Below the pieces are notes generated by a model. It saw nothing but the letters and a program-made list of their open reading frames with translations, was not told the origin of the DNA and ran no database searches. Made by a program: the position numbers and the translations under genes. Below, piece by piece: positions 46,487 to 60,621 of a stretch of 64,000 nucleotides of DNA. The number at the start of each line of letters is the position of its first letter. Position 1 is the first letter of the stretch. This DNA comes from Archivesica marissinica. Taxonomy: Eukaryota; Mollusca; Bivalvia; Venerida; Vesicomyidae. The stretch covers positions 91,382,858 through 91,446,857 of the forward strand of contig CM026386.1 of NCBI GenBank assembly GCA_014843695.1, in the 5' to 3' direction.

Positions 46487-49400
46487 GTCACCAGTTGTAC
46501 AAATAGTTCAGGTCTTGTTAGGAAAACGAATGATGTAAAAACCGTTACCGCTATATATAACTTTAATACCGAAGTTAACTTAGCATGTACAGTGCCTGCC
46601 GGGACAGATTAATGATTTTCGTTTTCATACGGAGGGTTACCTGTACATAATTAACTTATGCAATGTGTTTGCATTGGTTACTAGATGTACATGTAACTGT
46701 AGGTAATATGCCAGGAGAACATGCATATTACATACAGTAACATCTAGTAAACACTGCAAGCTCCTGGGCTTGAAAGCATGAATGACATGTGACAAAATAT
46801 GTTTTACATGTATATATAGATGTATTCAATAATCATTCATAGTACAAGTTACATCCACAACTTAAGTTATGTTCCTATTCAGGAAGACACAATTTCACTG
46901 TATGCGGATGAACCAATTGTATGCGAGCAAATGTTAATTTATAATAAAACATGATAAAAGGGATTGACGCACATTAATTTCATTGCTCTAATTAGCTATT
47001 CTGAAGAAATTGAGAGTGGCACATGAATAAAGACTAAATACGATTATAATATGTATTACATTGTATTAACAATTGTTCATTAATGAAATAAACACATATC
47101 ATTGTTATTTATTTGTTAACATGCACGTTCAGTCATCCAGTACTAGATACCAGTAATACAGTGGCCCGAACTGGGTTGCATTTTCTACTACTGTTGTTTT
47201 GAAGTTTATACAGTCATCATATCATAGTAGACTTCACCGTTACCATCCTCACCACCATCTTGAAATTATCCACTGAATTATTCAGTGTCCCATCAGATTG
47301 GAGTAGTGCAGGTGTTGCGCAGGTCTATAAGAAAGATACAAGTCCAAATCATTGGAGATGTTACGAATAGCTCGGTTATGCAACAACCATCTCGAGCTCC
47401 ATGACATCGACGTTACACACTTATTAACACTATGTTCATTAGCCAACCTTTTGCAATTGTTAAATTTAAATGTAATAACTATTATAGCAATCATTATGAT
47501 ACTGGCACATGACACTATAAATACATACACATTGATATGACTGTTTTCCTGAATCTCAACAGGCTCATAGGTATTAGTGTCACATGGGGTTCGTATTTAG
47601 AATACAAACACAACATCGAAGTTCCTTATACCAATCTATATATTCAAAAAGAGAGCCTATACTTAAAAGAATACATATACGCTACTTTGCAAATCATGGT
47701 ACTTACAATTTCAATAAATACACATTTCAATATTGCAAATACACGTATACATATCTACAATGTAAAATAATAATAACAAACCACACATTACTAGAGTCGC
47801 TGTGGAAGTTCAATTATACAAATTTACATGTATATAATTATGTAGACTATTTAACTTAGTCAGTTTAGTTTACTTTAGGATAGGTTACATAACCTATCCT
47901 GTTGACTATTGAAGACGAAGTGTTAGGTCCTAAACAATTTAGCGGGAAGTGCACTTAATGAGTTTTGTTAGGAATTCACTCATTCACACACGTGACTTGA
48001 CCATCACTCACTGTCACTCACCCATAGTACTATATGCCCAATAGTAATAAAGTATTATACACTAGAATCATATGGGACCATACTGCATAATTATGATATG
48101 ACACTGAATGTATTAGGCCATTTAAATAATCAATACATATATTACATGAATAAACAATACAATATAAACTGTCATAGAGACATTTACTGAAACCGAAATT
48201 CAGAAAATTAGTGTAGTTTAAATATATGTAATGTAGAATGTTCGCAATTCTGTGACAACGTTCATGTAACTAAAATATATGAAATTATTTCCTCAGTACA
48301 TATTATCTCCTACAGGGAAACACAATACAAACAAGGTTACGTTGTTAGAGGTATGCACTGTTAAATTAATAACACACTACATAATTGTAGCAGTGTTGAC
48401 TTTACCCATTCTTATAATTTCCCATTATGCTTACATTTACCCATGTTATATAATGGAATTGTCCAAATAGTTGAATTCAATATAGTTCAAAGTTGGAAGT
48501 TACGTATGAATAATTTTCATTTTCCGCGGTTGGTTTTGATTGGTGTGCTAATATACGTGGAATCTATTGCAATGGTTAGTATTTGTTATTGCATTGATTA
48601 GTTGTCGTTAGTGTTGTTGTAGCAATGTGTTATTGCGTTTCTAAGATTCGGTAATGTCTTCGGTAATGTCATATAGTTTCGCGACGGGTGTTAATGTTTG
48701 ACTTCTCTATTACTGTCATGTTCCTTACTGTACTAACAATGCTTGTTACGATTTGGTATTGATGTTACAGTAACTGCACAGTATGTGAGCAGAGGAACTA
48801 GTCGTCGTATGGTTAAGAGAATGTTGTCTTGCAGACAAGGTATGTAGAGAATGGCATAATCTATGTGCATATATGTTTTACTATATAATAAACCGAACAC
48901 AGTCGGTGAGGGTTGATACAGTTACTCGTACAACTATGCGTAGTTACTCGGTTGTATATTTTAATGTTGTACCTACGACAAACCGAATTATGTACATGAT
49001 CGGTAATAATAAAATTGTAAGTTGTCATTGACCATTAATGTAAGTTGTCATAGACAATGCATGTATTGATGTATGAATATAGATGCATACCAAACAGTTA
49101 TTATGCGTAATGTATAATTGCAGATCCGGGTTTACTTCAGAGATTATCATGGGATTTACTTCAAGTGTTGTATTGCTTCACGGGGAAACCGGGGTACGGT
49201 GGATTAAGGGGCACAGTGGATCATTATCTATAACTAGAAGTGTTCAGAAGGCAATCCCCTGATGACATCATCATTTTATGTGCACGGAGGTTACCCAAGT
49301 AAATATGTGGAGATATTTTAAATTGTGGATCCAACCTACACATTTAGAGGTAAATATGTTTTATATCTGCAAAAGTATGTCTTTCGGAGTGTAAATAGTT

Positions 49401-49865
49401 TGTGTTTGATCTACATATTCACACACGTATGGGGCTATTAATCACATTTGGTTATATCCATGTGTCTGTTTGTGAGGTTTTGAGCATGGTAAATGTTCCA
49501 TGTATGCAGCCACTTTCTGTTCAAGGTCAAGTGATTGTGACCCAGTGTTCTCCGGATAGTTGTTATTGTTTATTTTCGGAAATAGTTCGTGGAACTGAGC
49601 AGTATAAGTTACCAACACATATTTCTATCATCGCTGTATGCTGTGATATTACCAGATACCACTTTACACTTCAGCTGGTTTGAAGGTAGAAGCCGTGATG
49701 CAAGTCATGCTGGGCAAGAGTATCCGCAGTGTGTCTGCTACCTGTGTAATAAGTTTCTTTACCCTATGCCGTTATGTAGAGAAAACAAAAGACAATACTT
49801 CTTCAAGTAATAAGAATATTGCTTAGGAACCTAAATATAATTCTAGGCAGGTTTTCTCCAGTGCT
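46487..49865. other. Flanking DNA without recognised genes
   Basis: AT-rich sequence. Open frames here are short (up to about 93 codons) and have no family motif, codon pattern or splice context I can support. Confidence 0.5.
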
Positions 49866-50620
49866 GATGAATTACTTTTACATGAAAGCATCCAAAATAC
49901 AGTATGGGCTCACAACGCCACAAGTATGTGAGCTTGCACGGAACAACAAGACATTTCCTGAATCATGTTGAAAGAATATCCGTGCTGGGGATGATTGGTT
50001 TCCAAATGTTACCCTGAGACGCCCAGAAGCACCTAGCATCTCGCGACCGACTAGTTTCAACAGAAAAACTGGTAATTCAAGTCTGCCGTTCATGGTCTTC
50101 CGGGTGTTTATTGTATGGACTCATTGCTGTACGGTGCACATCCGGGTCATGCAAACTACAACGGAATAATTATATTGACATTACCACCGCACTACAGCCA
50201 CAAAATGCAACCGCTAGATTGCTCTGTATATGGTCCATTCAAGGCTGTTGTCAATCAGTCACCAAATTCCTTCATGATCAACCACATGACATACTGTAAA
50301 AAACACAACACTAAAAAAGATAGAACTGTAACTGGAAAGTAAAGTCGGTGACAATAGTTCGGAATCCGAAGAAGAGCTTGCCTTATGTGATAACGTGATG
50401 AATCAGCCTCAGTTCAATAGCAGTACTTTCACATGATTCAATCAAATAAAATGACTTTGTATTGATAACATTTGAAATAACTTGTTTATGTGGGCCAGGT
50501 TCTCCTGCACCACACTGAATCAAATGAAGATAGTGGTGTCAACCTCGAAGTTAAGTTCCTGAGGCGTGAACATCCACAAAATATACATTTATCTTTCGAA
50601 AAGCAGATAATATCTGCGAT
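49866..50620 (+). pseudogene. Decayed pogo/Tigger-type DDE transposase
   Basis: Pieces in shifted frames. From 49882, YGLTTPQVCELARNNKTFPE, an in-frame TGA, then RAGDDWF and LRRPEAPSISRPTSFNRKTG: the CENP-B/Tigger DNA-binding end with its GxDW and LRKPE-T--R-TSFN pattern. From 50115, IIILTLPPHYSHKMQPLDCS and VYGPFK: the conserved PPH-SH-LQPLD segment of the DDE domain. Next come an acidic tail (DNSSESEEELALCDN, about 50351) and possibly LEVKFLRR (about 50545). The middle of the catalytic domain is deleted, and the usual Asp before the histidines reads GAH. Pogo/Tigger elements cut and paste at TA; no terminal repeats were found. It is dead. Confidence 0.75.
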
Positions 50621-53600
50621 GTGTCCTTCGGTGATGCTATATGCAATCTACCTAATCCAATCCACCATAGTGGGATTACTCATGTTACATGGCATCTATA
50701 AAGGTTTACTGATAATGCTCACACATGGCCCTGTGTCCAATATTGCCGACATCTCGATTCCATTAATATTTACGTTCGTATCATTTGATGTACCAACCAG
50801 TATAGGTGCAGGAGTAGTTGCACATGTTCTTGTTTATAAAAACGCATTTATCTTTATACAATATATTGCGATGTGACCTAGTTTTCCGCGGTTAAAAAAC
50901 GTTGGTTTAACATTATATTCAGCTCTTTGTTTCTGTGGTCTATAAGGCTGTCTGACTCTATTTCTATTTTGTTTATAATAATGTTCCCTGTAATATTTTC
51001 CCGGAACTTTGTATGAATAATAATGTCTGCAATTGTGTTGTGGCAGTTATTTCAGTTCACATAATTCACCTTTGTCGTCCTGGTTAATCCCATTACAGTA
51101 TGTCCGTACTTCCCCTTGTTTCCGATATCCATATTGTAATTTCATGTTCCAATTATAAATTATTGAACTCGGTTTATTTAATACGTCGTTGACATAAAGC
51201 AGTATATAAATCACGAGTGTAGGTTCGAGTCATACTGGGGCTGCATATATTACCCAGAACGCAGGCATGTTATCCATTGATGTCCGATGTTGTGCAATCC
51301 AAAATGGCCATAGTAGGGATTGCTGATAAGGACTATGCCACGCCCCCGTATCAGAATATGGAATATGCCCGCATTTTATGCAAAGTGGCGCCAAAGTGTT
51401 GCCTATACTACTAGCAGAGTCCTTCTAAATATTCCTCCAGAGCTGTGACTAAGCATTACACAATCCCATACTGAATTACCAGTAACATACAGATACAGAT
51501 AAAACTGTCTGCTTGAATTACAACATATTTCAATGATCTGAGTTTTGAACACATGAATATAAACGTTTTAATGTATGAAATGCTGGATGTTATGCTATAT
51601 AAGTTCAGCAACTGTATATATACTTCGGGGTAGTGTATTTTAAGCATTATTTATACAAAGTCAACGTTCTCCATGTTGTTGTGGTTGTTGACTTTCAATT
51701 GCTTATCTCTCAATGCTGATAGTCTCACATTATTTAATGTGAGGAAGCGATCCATCTGAAAGAAAGTCAATGTTTCTACCCGAGTGTCCTGCCGTGTCTG
51801 AAATACTGCCCAGAGTACACCAAAGGTATTCCTCCATCACCCAATAGAACATGTTGTTCATTTGTAGTATTCTCTTAAGCGTATCCCTTCATTTACCTGT
51901 TCAATCCAAACAATACTGTTCTTGAAAGACTTACTTATATTATTACTACATACAACTTGACAGCACATTTGACCTTTTGGTTTCAAAACTTGTAGCCCAA
52001 TGGGTTTGCACTTTGAATATACAATGTATATGTCTATGAATATTATCAGGTATGTTATTAATGGGACAGTAATGTTATTGTCATTTGTAAAATTTTAATT
52101 GTATTCGTTATTATGGAAAAAGTTGCAATAAAATATTATTAAATTAACAATAGAACATAATTCAGTACATTCAGTCAAACAAGTCATTGTCATTCGTTGT
52201 ATATTTTAATAGTGGAACAGACGTTAAAAGTAAACATGCCACCATAACCTTACAACGCATGTTATTATTTTAAGCGCAAAGTTATATCCATATGTGTGAC
52301 GATTCACTGACATCGACTAATGGTACCTCAAATATGCGAAACCATTGTATGACTTTGCTAGCACCCCATGCAAGCTCCTTTCAAGTCGGAGGTAGAATCG
52401 AAACTAGCACGTTACACTTATACAATTTCCAAGCCTATAGTTTAGCCTATTACCATTCTGTACTTTGACTAGTGTATTAAATGCCTATTCAAATGCATGA
52501 ACATGTACATTTACTCGAGATATTATTCCAAAACGAAGTGCTTCATGTACATGTAGATGGTTTAATATGCGCCTGCTTTATAATGTCAATGAACCAGTTC
52601 TATGACGTGTTTACTCAGGTTGACCAATGCTTACCGTTACATTTTCAGTGAGAGAATATCACAATAATGATCACTGGGAGCTGATGTCAAATTTTCCTTT
52701 GACCAGAGAGATTCCAGAACGACATACATGCGAAAGCATAGCGACCAAACTTCAGTAATGTGCCTACGAATTAAATAATCGGAACAGTTGTTCATGACAA
52801 TGCTCGCAATATTGAAAGCGAAAATGGCACTACCTCTGGGATGATAAGTTATTGATTGCTTTGTACACACCTTTGAAAACGTGTCTTACTACTACATTAA
52901 CAGCGAGCGTGAGGACGCAACAGAATGTTTTAAATGTGCCTGAATTTACGTGTATACAATATATCGTAACACGCTCGAATTCTTGGCAGATTATGATGGA
53001 CATGTTAAGTGAGCAACACCGAGTATTATCCGATATTATGTTGGCCACAACTGTTACCAAATAGCAGGGTTCCAGACTTTTACTTTCGAACATATTTAAT
53101 CTGGCAACTTGTGATGTCACTAATTAGCGTTTTGTCAACATCGATGATATAATATTATGGACAGTATAAATTACAAATGTATGTAGATGCATATAATTTA
53201 TGTTTCATAAACACTTATCCAATTTATCGCTTGTCTGTGTAATTAATTACTAGGCACTTTGTTTAACACTGTCCGATCCGTCTTTTTGCTAACACCGATG
53301 AAACATTGAACAATGTTGAAACTTAAGCTACATGTATGCGGTTATCCGGTTAGTAATTCTGACCGCTTTGACACCCCATAAGTTATGCTGATGATCGATT
53401 CCCATTTGAGGCAATGCCTCAGTTCATATTAATTAATAACATTTAAAGGGAAACCAGTAGCACTGTGACTCATCGCTATTATCAGAATAACGCAACAGTA
53501 CGGCAGTATTCGGATTTTAACATTATCCAATGAAATGATATAACTTTGGACATGGACATAAACGGAAACTACAGGGATTGTTCGTGATATCTAATTAGCA

Positions 53601-53720
53601 TCAAGTAGTTCCCTTGTTCCCCAGTGAGACAGATTTATCTCACACCCCAAAACGGCACCAAAGTCCTGTATATAAGTGAGATAACAATATATACATCACC
53701 AGATATCACCAGCCACTACA
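50621..53720. other. Sequence without recognised genes
   Basis: No family motif, RNA gene or repeat found on either strand. Confidence 0.45.
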
Positions 53721-54045
53721 ATGGAAATATATGATCTAGATAAATATGTTTGTATGAAAACATTTAGCAGAATTGCAAGAAACGTAGGCAGAAGTAATAG
53801 CATATATTCAATGTGTGTCTGGTCTTGTAATGCGATATGTTGTATTTATGGACCTTTACAGAACAGTGCAGTCACCATCCCGGGATCCAGTACATGTTCA
53901 AGGAGTACACAGTATTCAAACTACTACAAGTGTGTCTGGTCTTCTAGTAATTCTGTTGCAGATGGCTCATACACTTACAGTGCTGTTGTTACAACAGTCA
54001 CACAAGCTGATCCACTGACTGGATCATTCTACGCTATCTGTAAGT
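53721..54045 (+). other. Unrecognised open stretch that leads into the 97-bp satellite
   Basis: A 128-codon open frame (53721-54107) whose end, TTVTQADPLTGSFYAI, is in the same frame as the satellite-encoded VTLVNPLTGSFYAI and stops at a GTAAGT. Internal repeats (GTGTGTCTGGTCTTGT and a variant) are visible. It may be an exon from which the satellite grew, or the first degenerate unit of the array. No family recognised. Confidence 0.3.
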
Positions 54046-57000
54046 ATCTCTTTGTTGTTCATGTTATGACTAGAACACATGGCTGTGACCATAGTAACAC
54101 TGGTTAATCCACTGACTGGATCATTCTACGCTATCGGTAATTATCTCTTTGTTGTTGAGTTATGATTAGAACACATGGCTGTGACCATAGTAACACTGGT
54201 TAATTCACTGACTGGATCATTCTACGCTATCGGTAAGTATCTCGTTGTTGTTGAGTTATGATTAGAACACATGGCTGTGACCATAGTAACACTGGTTAAT
54301 CCACTGACTGGATCATTCTACGCTATCTGTAAGTATCTCTTTGTTGTTCATGTTATGACTAGAACACATGGCTGTGACCATAGTAACACTGGTTAATCCA
54401 CTGACTGGATCATTCTACGCTATCTGTAAGTATCTCTTTGTTGTTCATGTTATGACTAGAACACATGGCTGTGACCATAGTAACACTGGTTAATCCACTG
54501 ACGGGATCATTCTACGCTATCGGTAATTATCTCTTTGTTGTTGAGTTATGATTAGAACACATGGCTGTGACCATAGTAACACTGGTTAATCCACTGACTG
54601 GATCATTCTACGCTATCGGTAAGTATCTCTTTGTTGTTGAGTTATGATTAGAACACATGGCTGTGACCATAGTAACACTGGTTAATCCACTGACTGGATC
54701 ATTCTACGCTATCGGTAAGTATCTCTTTGTTGTTGAGTTATGATTAGAACACATGGCTGTGACCATAGTAACACTGGTTAATCCACTGACTGGATCATTC
54801 TACGCTATCGGTAATTATCTCTTTGTTGTTGATGTTATGACTAGAACACATGGCTGTGACCATAGTAACACTGGTTAATCCACTGACTGGATCATTCTAC
54901 GCTATCGGTAAGTATCTCTTTGGTGTTCAGTTATGACTAGAACACATGGCTGTGACCATAGTAACACTGGTTAATCCACTGACTGGATCATTCTACGCTA
55001 TCGGTAAGTATCTCTTTGTTGTTCAGTTATGACTAGAACACATGGCTGTGACCATAGTAACACTGGTTAATCCACTGACTGGATCATTCTACGCTATCGG
55101 TAATTATCTCTTTGTTGTTCATGTTATGACTAGAACACATGGCTTTGACCATAGTAACACTGGTAAATCCACTGACTGGATCAATCTACGCTATCTGTAA
55201 TTATCTCTTTGTTGTTCATGTTATGACTAGAACACATGGCTGTGACCATAGTAACACTGGTTAATCCACTGACTGGATCATTCTATGCTATCTGTAATTA
55301 TCTCTTTGTTGTTCATGTTATGACTAGAACACATGGCTGTGACCATAGTAACACTGGTTAATCCACTGACTGGATCATTCTACGCTATCTGTAAGTATCT
55401 CGTTGGTGTTCATGTTATGACTAGAACACATGGCTGTGACCATAGTAACACTGGTTAATTCACTGACGGGATCATTCTACGCTATCGGTAAGTATCTCTT
55501 TGTTGTTCATGTTATGACTAGAACACATGGCTGTGACCATAGTAACACTGGTTAATCCACTGACTGGATCATTCTACGCTATCGGTAATTATCTCTTTGT
55601 TGTTCAGTTATGACTAGAACACATGGCTGTGACCATAGTAACACTGGTTAATCCACTGACTGGATCATTCTACGCTATCTGTAAGTATCTCTTTGTTGTT
55701 CATGTTATGACTAGAACACATGGCTGTGACCATAGTAACACTGGTTAATCCACTGACTGGATCATTCTACGCTATCTGTAAGTATCTCTTTGGTGTTCAT
55801 GTTATGACTAGAACACATGGCTGTGACCATAGTAACACTGGTTAATCCACTGACTGGATCATTCTACGCTATCTGTAATTATCTCTTTGTTGTTCAGTTA
55901 TGACTAGAACACATGGCTGTGACCATAGTAACACTGGTTAATCCACTGACTGGATCATTCTACGCTATCTGTAAGTATCTCTTTGGTGTTCATGTTATGA
56001 CTAGAACACATGGCTGTGACCATAGTAACACTGGTTAATCCACTGACTGGATCATTCTACGCTATCTGTAAGTATCTCTTTGGTGTTCATGTTATGACTA
56101 GAACACATGGCTGTGACCATAGTAACACTGGTTAATCCACTGACTGGATCATTCTACGCTATCTGTAAGTATCTCTTTGGTGTTCATGTTATGACTAGAA
56201 CACATGGCTTTGACCATAGTAACACTGGTAAATCCACTGACTGGATCATTCTACGCTATCTGTATTTATCTCTTTGTTGTTCATGTTATGACTAGAACAC
56301 ATGGCTGTGACCATAGTAACACTGGTTAATTCACTGACTGGATCATTCTATGCATCGGTAATTATCTCTTTGTTGTTCATGTTATGACTAGAACACATGG
56401 CTGTGACCATAGTAACACTGGTTAATCCACTGACTGGATCATTCTACGCTATCTGTAAGTATCTCGTTGGTGTTCATGTTATGACTAGAACACATGGCTG
56501 TGACCATAGTAACACTGGTTAATTCACTGACTGGATCATTCTACGCTATCTGTAAGTATCTCTTTGTTGTTCATGTTATGACTAGAACACATGGCTGTGA
56601 CCATAGTAACACTGGTTAATCCACTGACTGGATCATTCTACGCTATCGGTAATTATCTCTTTGTTGTTCAGTTATGACTAGAACACATGGCTGTGACCAT
56701 AGTAACACTGGTTAATCCACTGACTGGATCATTCTACGCTATCTGTAAGTATCTCTTTGTTGTTCATGTTATGACTAGAACACATGGCTGTGACCATAGT
56801 AACACTGGTTAATCCACTGACTGGATCATTCTACGCTATCTGTAAGTATCTCTTTGTTGTTCATGTTATGACTAGAACACATGGCTGTGACCATAGTAAC
56901 ACTGGTTAATCCACTGACTGGATCATTCTACGCTATCGGTAAGTATCTCTTTGTTGTTCATGTTATGACTAGAACACATGGCTGTGACCATAGTAACACT

Positions 57001-60000
57001 GGTTAATCCACTGACTGGATCATTCTACGCTATCGGTAATTATCTCTTTGTTGTTCATGTTATGACTAGAACACATGGCTGTGACCATAGTAACACTGGT
57101 TAATCCACTGACTGGATCATTCTACGCTATCTGTAAGTATCTCTTTGTTGTTCATGTTATGACTAGAACACATGGCTGTGACCATAGTAACACTGGTTAA
57201 TCCACTGACTGGATCATTCTACGCTATCTGTAAGTATCTCTTTGTTGTTCATGTTATGACTAGAACACATGGCTGTGACCATAGTAACACTGGTTAATCC
57301 ACTGACTGGATCATTCTACGCTATCTGTAATTATCTCTTTGTTGTTCAGTTATGACTAGAACACATGGCTGTGACCATAGTAACACTGGTTAATCCACTG
57401 ACTGGATCATTCTACGCTATCGGTAATTATCTCTTTGTTGTTCAGTTATGATAGAACACATGGCTGTGACCATAGTAACACTGGTTAATCCACTGACTGG
57501 ATCATTCTACGCTATCTGTAATATCTCTTTGTTGTTCAGTTATGACTAGAACACATGGCTGTGACCATAGTAACACTGGTTAATCCACTGACTGGATCAT
57601 TCTACGCTATCTGTAATTATCTCTTTGGTGTTCATGTTATGACTAGAACACATGGTTGTGACCATAGTAACACTGGTTAATCCACTGACTGGATCATTCT
57701 ACGCTATCTGTAAGTATCTCTTTGGTGTTCATGTTATGACTAGAACACATGGCTGTGACCATAGTAACACTGGTTAATCCACTGACTGGATCATTCTACG
57801 CTATCGGTAAGTATCTCTTTGTTGTTCATGTTATGACTAGAACACATGGCTGTGACCATAGTAACACTGGTTAATCCACTGACTGGATCATTCTACGCTA
57901 TCTGTAAGTATCTCTTTGTTGTTCAGTTATGACTAGAACACATGGCTGTGACCATAGTAACACTGGTTAATCCACTGACTGGATCATTCTACGCTATCTG
58001 TAATTATCTCTTTGTTGTTCATGTTATGACTAGAACACATGGCTGTGACCATAGTAACACTGGTTAATCCACTGACTGGATCATTCTACGCATCGGTAAT
58101 TATCTCTTTGTTGTTCATGTTATGACTAGAACACATGGCTGTGACCATAGTAACACTGGTTAATCCACTGACTGGATCATTCTACGCTATCTGTAAGTAT
58201 CTCTTTGGTGTTCATGTTATGACTAGAACACATGGCTGTGACCATAGTAACACTGGTTAATCCACTGACTGGATCATTCTACGCTATCTGTAAGTATCTC
58301 TTTGGTGTTCATGTTATGACTAGAACACATGGCTGTGACCATAGTAACACTGGTTAATCCACTGACTGGATCATTCTACGCTATCGGTAATTATCTCTTT
58401 GTTGTTCATGTTATGACTAGAACACATGGCTGTGACCATAGTAACACTGGTTAATCCACTGACTGGATCATTCTACGCTATCGGTAATTATCTCTTTGTT
58501 GTTCATGTTATGACTAGAACACATGGCTGTGACCATAGTAACACTGGTTAATCCACTGACTGGATCATTCTACGCTATCTGTAAGTATCTCTTTGGTGTT
58601 CATGTTATGACTAGAACACATGGCTGTGACCATAGTAACACTGGTTAATCCACTGACTGGATCATTCTACGCTATCTGTAAGTATCTCTTTGGTGTTCAT
58701 GTTATGACTAGAACACATGGCTGTGACCATAGTAACACTGGTTAATCCACTGACTGGATCATTCTACGCTATCTGTAAGTATCTCTTTGGTGTTCATGTT
58801 ATGACTAGAACACATGGCTGTGACCATAGTAACACTGGTTAATCCACTGACTGGATCATTCTACGCTATCGGTAATTATCTCTTTGGTGTTCATGTTATG
58901 ACTAGAACACATGGCTGTGACCATAGTAACACTGGTTAATCCACTGACTGGATCATTCTACGCTATCTGTAAGTATCTCTTTGGTGTTCATGTTATGACT
59001 AGAACACATGGCTGTGACCACACTGGTTAATCCACTGACTGGATCATTCTACGCTATCGGTAATTATCTCTTTGTGTTGAGTTATGATTAGAACACATGG
59101 CTGTGACCATAGTAACACTGGTTAATCCACTGACTGGATCATTCTACGCTATCTGTAAGTATCTCTTTGGTGTTCATGTTATGACTAGAACACATGGCTG
59201 TGACCATAGTAACACTGGTTAATCCACTGACTGGATCATTCTACGCTATCGGTAATTATCTCTTTGTTGTTGAGTTATGATTAGAACACGTGGCTTTGAC
59301 CATAGTAACACTGGTAAATCCACTGACTGGATCAATCTACGCTATCAGTATTTATCTCTTTGTTATTCATGTTATGACTAGAACACATGGCTGTGGCCAT
59401 AGTAACGCTGGTTAATTCACTGACTGGATCATTCTATGCAGCGGTAATTATTTCTTTGTTGTTCATGTTATGTCTAGAACACATGGCTGTGACCATAGTA
59501 ACACTGTTTAATCCACTGAGGGGATCATTCTACGCTATCGGTAAGTATCTCGTTGGTGTTCATGTTATGACTAGAACACATGGCTGTAACCATAGTAACA
59601 CTGGTTAATTCACTGATGGGATCATTCTACGCTATCGGTAAGTATCTCGTTGGTGTTCATGTTATGACTAGAACACATGGTTGTGACCATAGTAACACTG
59701 GTTAATTCACTGACTGGATCATTCTACGCTATCGGTAAGTATCTCGTTGGTGTTCATGTTATGACTAGAACACATGGTTGTGACCATAGTAACACTGGTT
59801 AATTCACTGACTGGATCATTCTAAGCTATCGTTAATTATCTCTTTGTTGTTGAGTTATGATTAGAACACATGGCTATGACCATAGTAACACTGGGTAATC
59901 CACTGACTGGATCATTCTACGCTATCGGAAATTATCTCTTTGTTGTTGAGTTATGATTAGAACACATGGCTGTGACCATAGTAACACTGGTTAATTCACT

Positions 60001-60155
60001 GACGGGATCATTCTACGCTATCGGTAATTATCTCTTTGTTGTTCATGTTATGACTAGAACACATGGCTGTGACCATAGTAACACTGGTTAATCCACTCAC
60101 TGGTTCATTTTGTGCTATCTGTAAGTATCTCGTTGGTGTTCATGTTATGACTAGA
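54012..60155. repeat. 97-bp satellite array, about 63 units
   Basis: Unit: GACTGGATCATTCTACGCTA, TCTGTAAGTATCTCTTTGTT, GTTCATGTTATGACTAGAAC, ACATGGCTGTGACCATAGTA, ACACTGGTTAATCCACT. Two variant positions split it into subtypes: CTATCG/CTATCT before GTAA, and GTTCATGTTATGACT against GTTGAGTTATGATT. Units are very similar in the middle and more diverged after about 59280. Each unit contains a splice-donor-like GTAAGT and an acceptor-like TATGACTAG. Confidence 0.95.
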
Positions 60156-60621
60156 ATACTGGATCATTCTTCTTTATTTGTAAGTATATCTTTCCTGTTC
60201 ACATATAATTTGAAAGCAACTATATGCAACACTAATTTGGGCTGATCCACTGACTTGATCATTATTACTACCGCTGCTGTCTTGTAAGTACGTCTATTCA
60301 GTTTGCTGTCTTGTAGGTACGTCTATTCAGGCATGAATACTGTTGAAAAGCTCGTAAATTTGGGTTAGGAACTATATACAGTCACACCTGACATCACAAA
60401 ACGTGGCTGCTTGGCACACTTGGGTGTAAAAGACTCTGGAAACTGACTGATATAGGTTGGCTGCTTAATGGAGGAGAACACCAACACATGTTTGATTGTA
60501 TATCTCTTAAGCATTGCATTGACACACATACGGTTGAGCTCATACACCTTGAGTATTCGTACATCCCTCCGCTCTATTACTCTTGGACCGCTGTAAGAAT
60601 CTTACAATTACTTGACAGAAC
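60156..60621. other. Spacer between satellites
   Basis: Decayed 97-bp units to about 60260, a short direct repeat GTACGTCTATTCAG (about 60288 and 60317), then unassigned sequence. Confidence 0.6.

Noticed and set aside
46487..49865. Several frames of 60-93 codons
   Set aside because: Short, AT-rich and overlapping on both strands, with no motif, start context or splice structure to support a gene.
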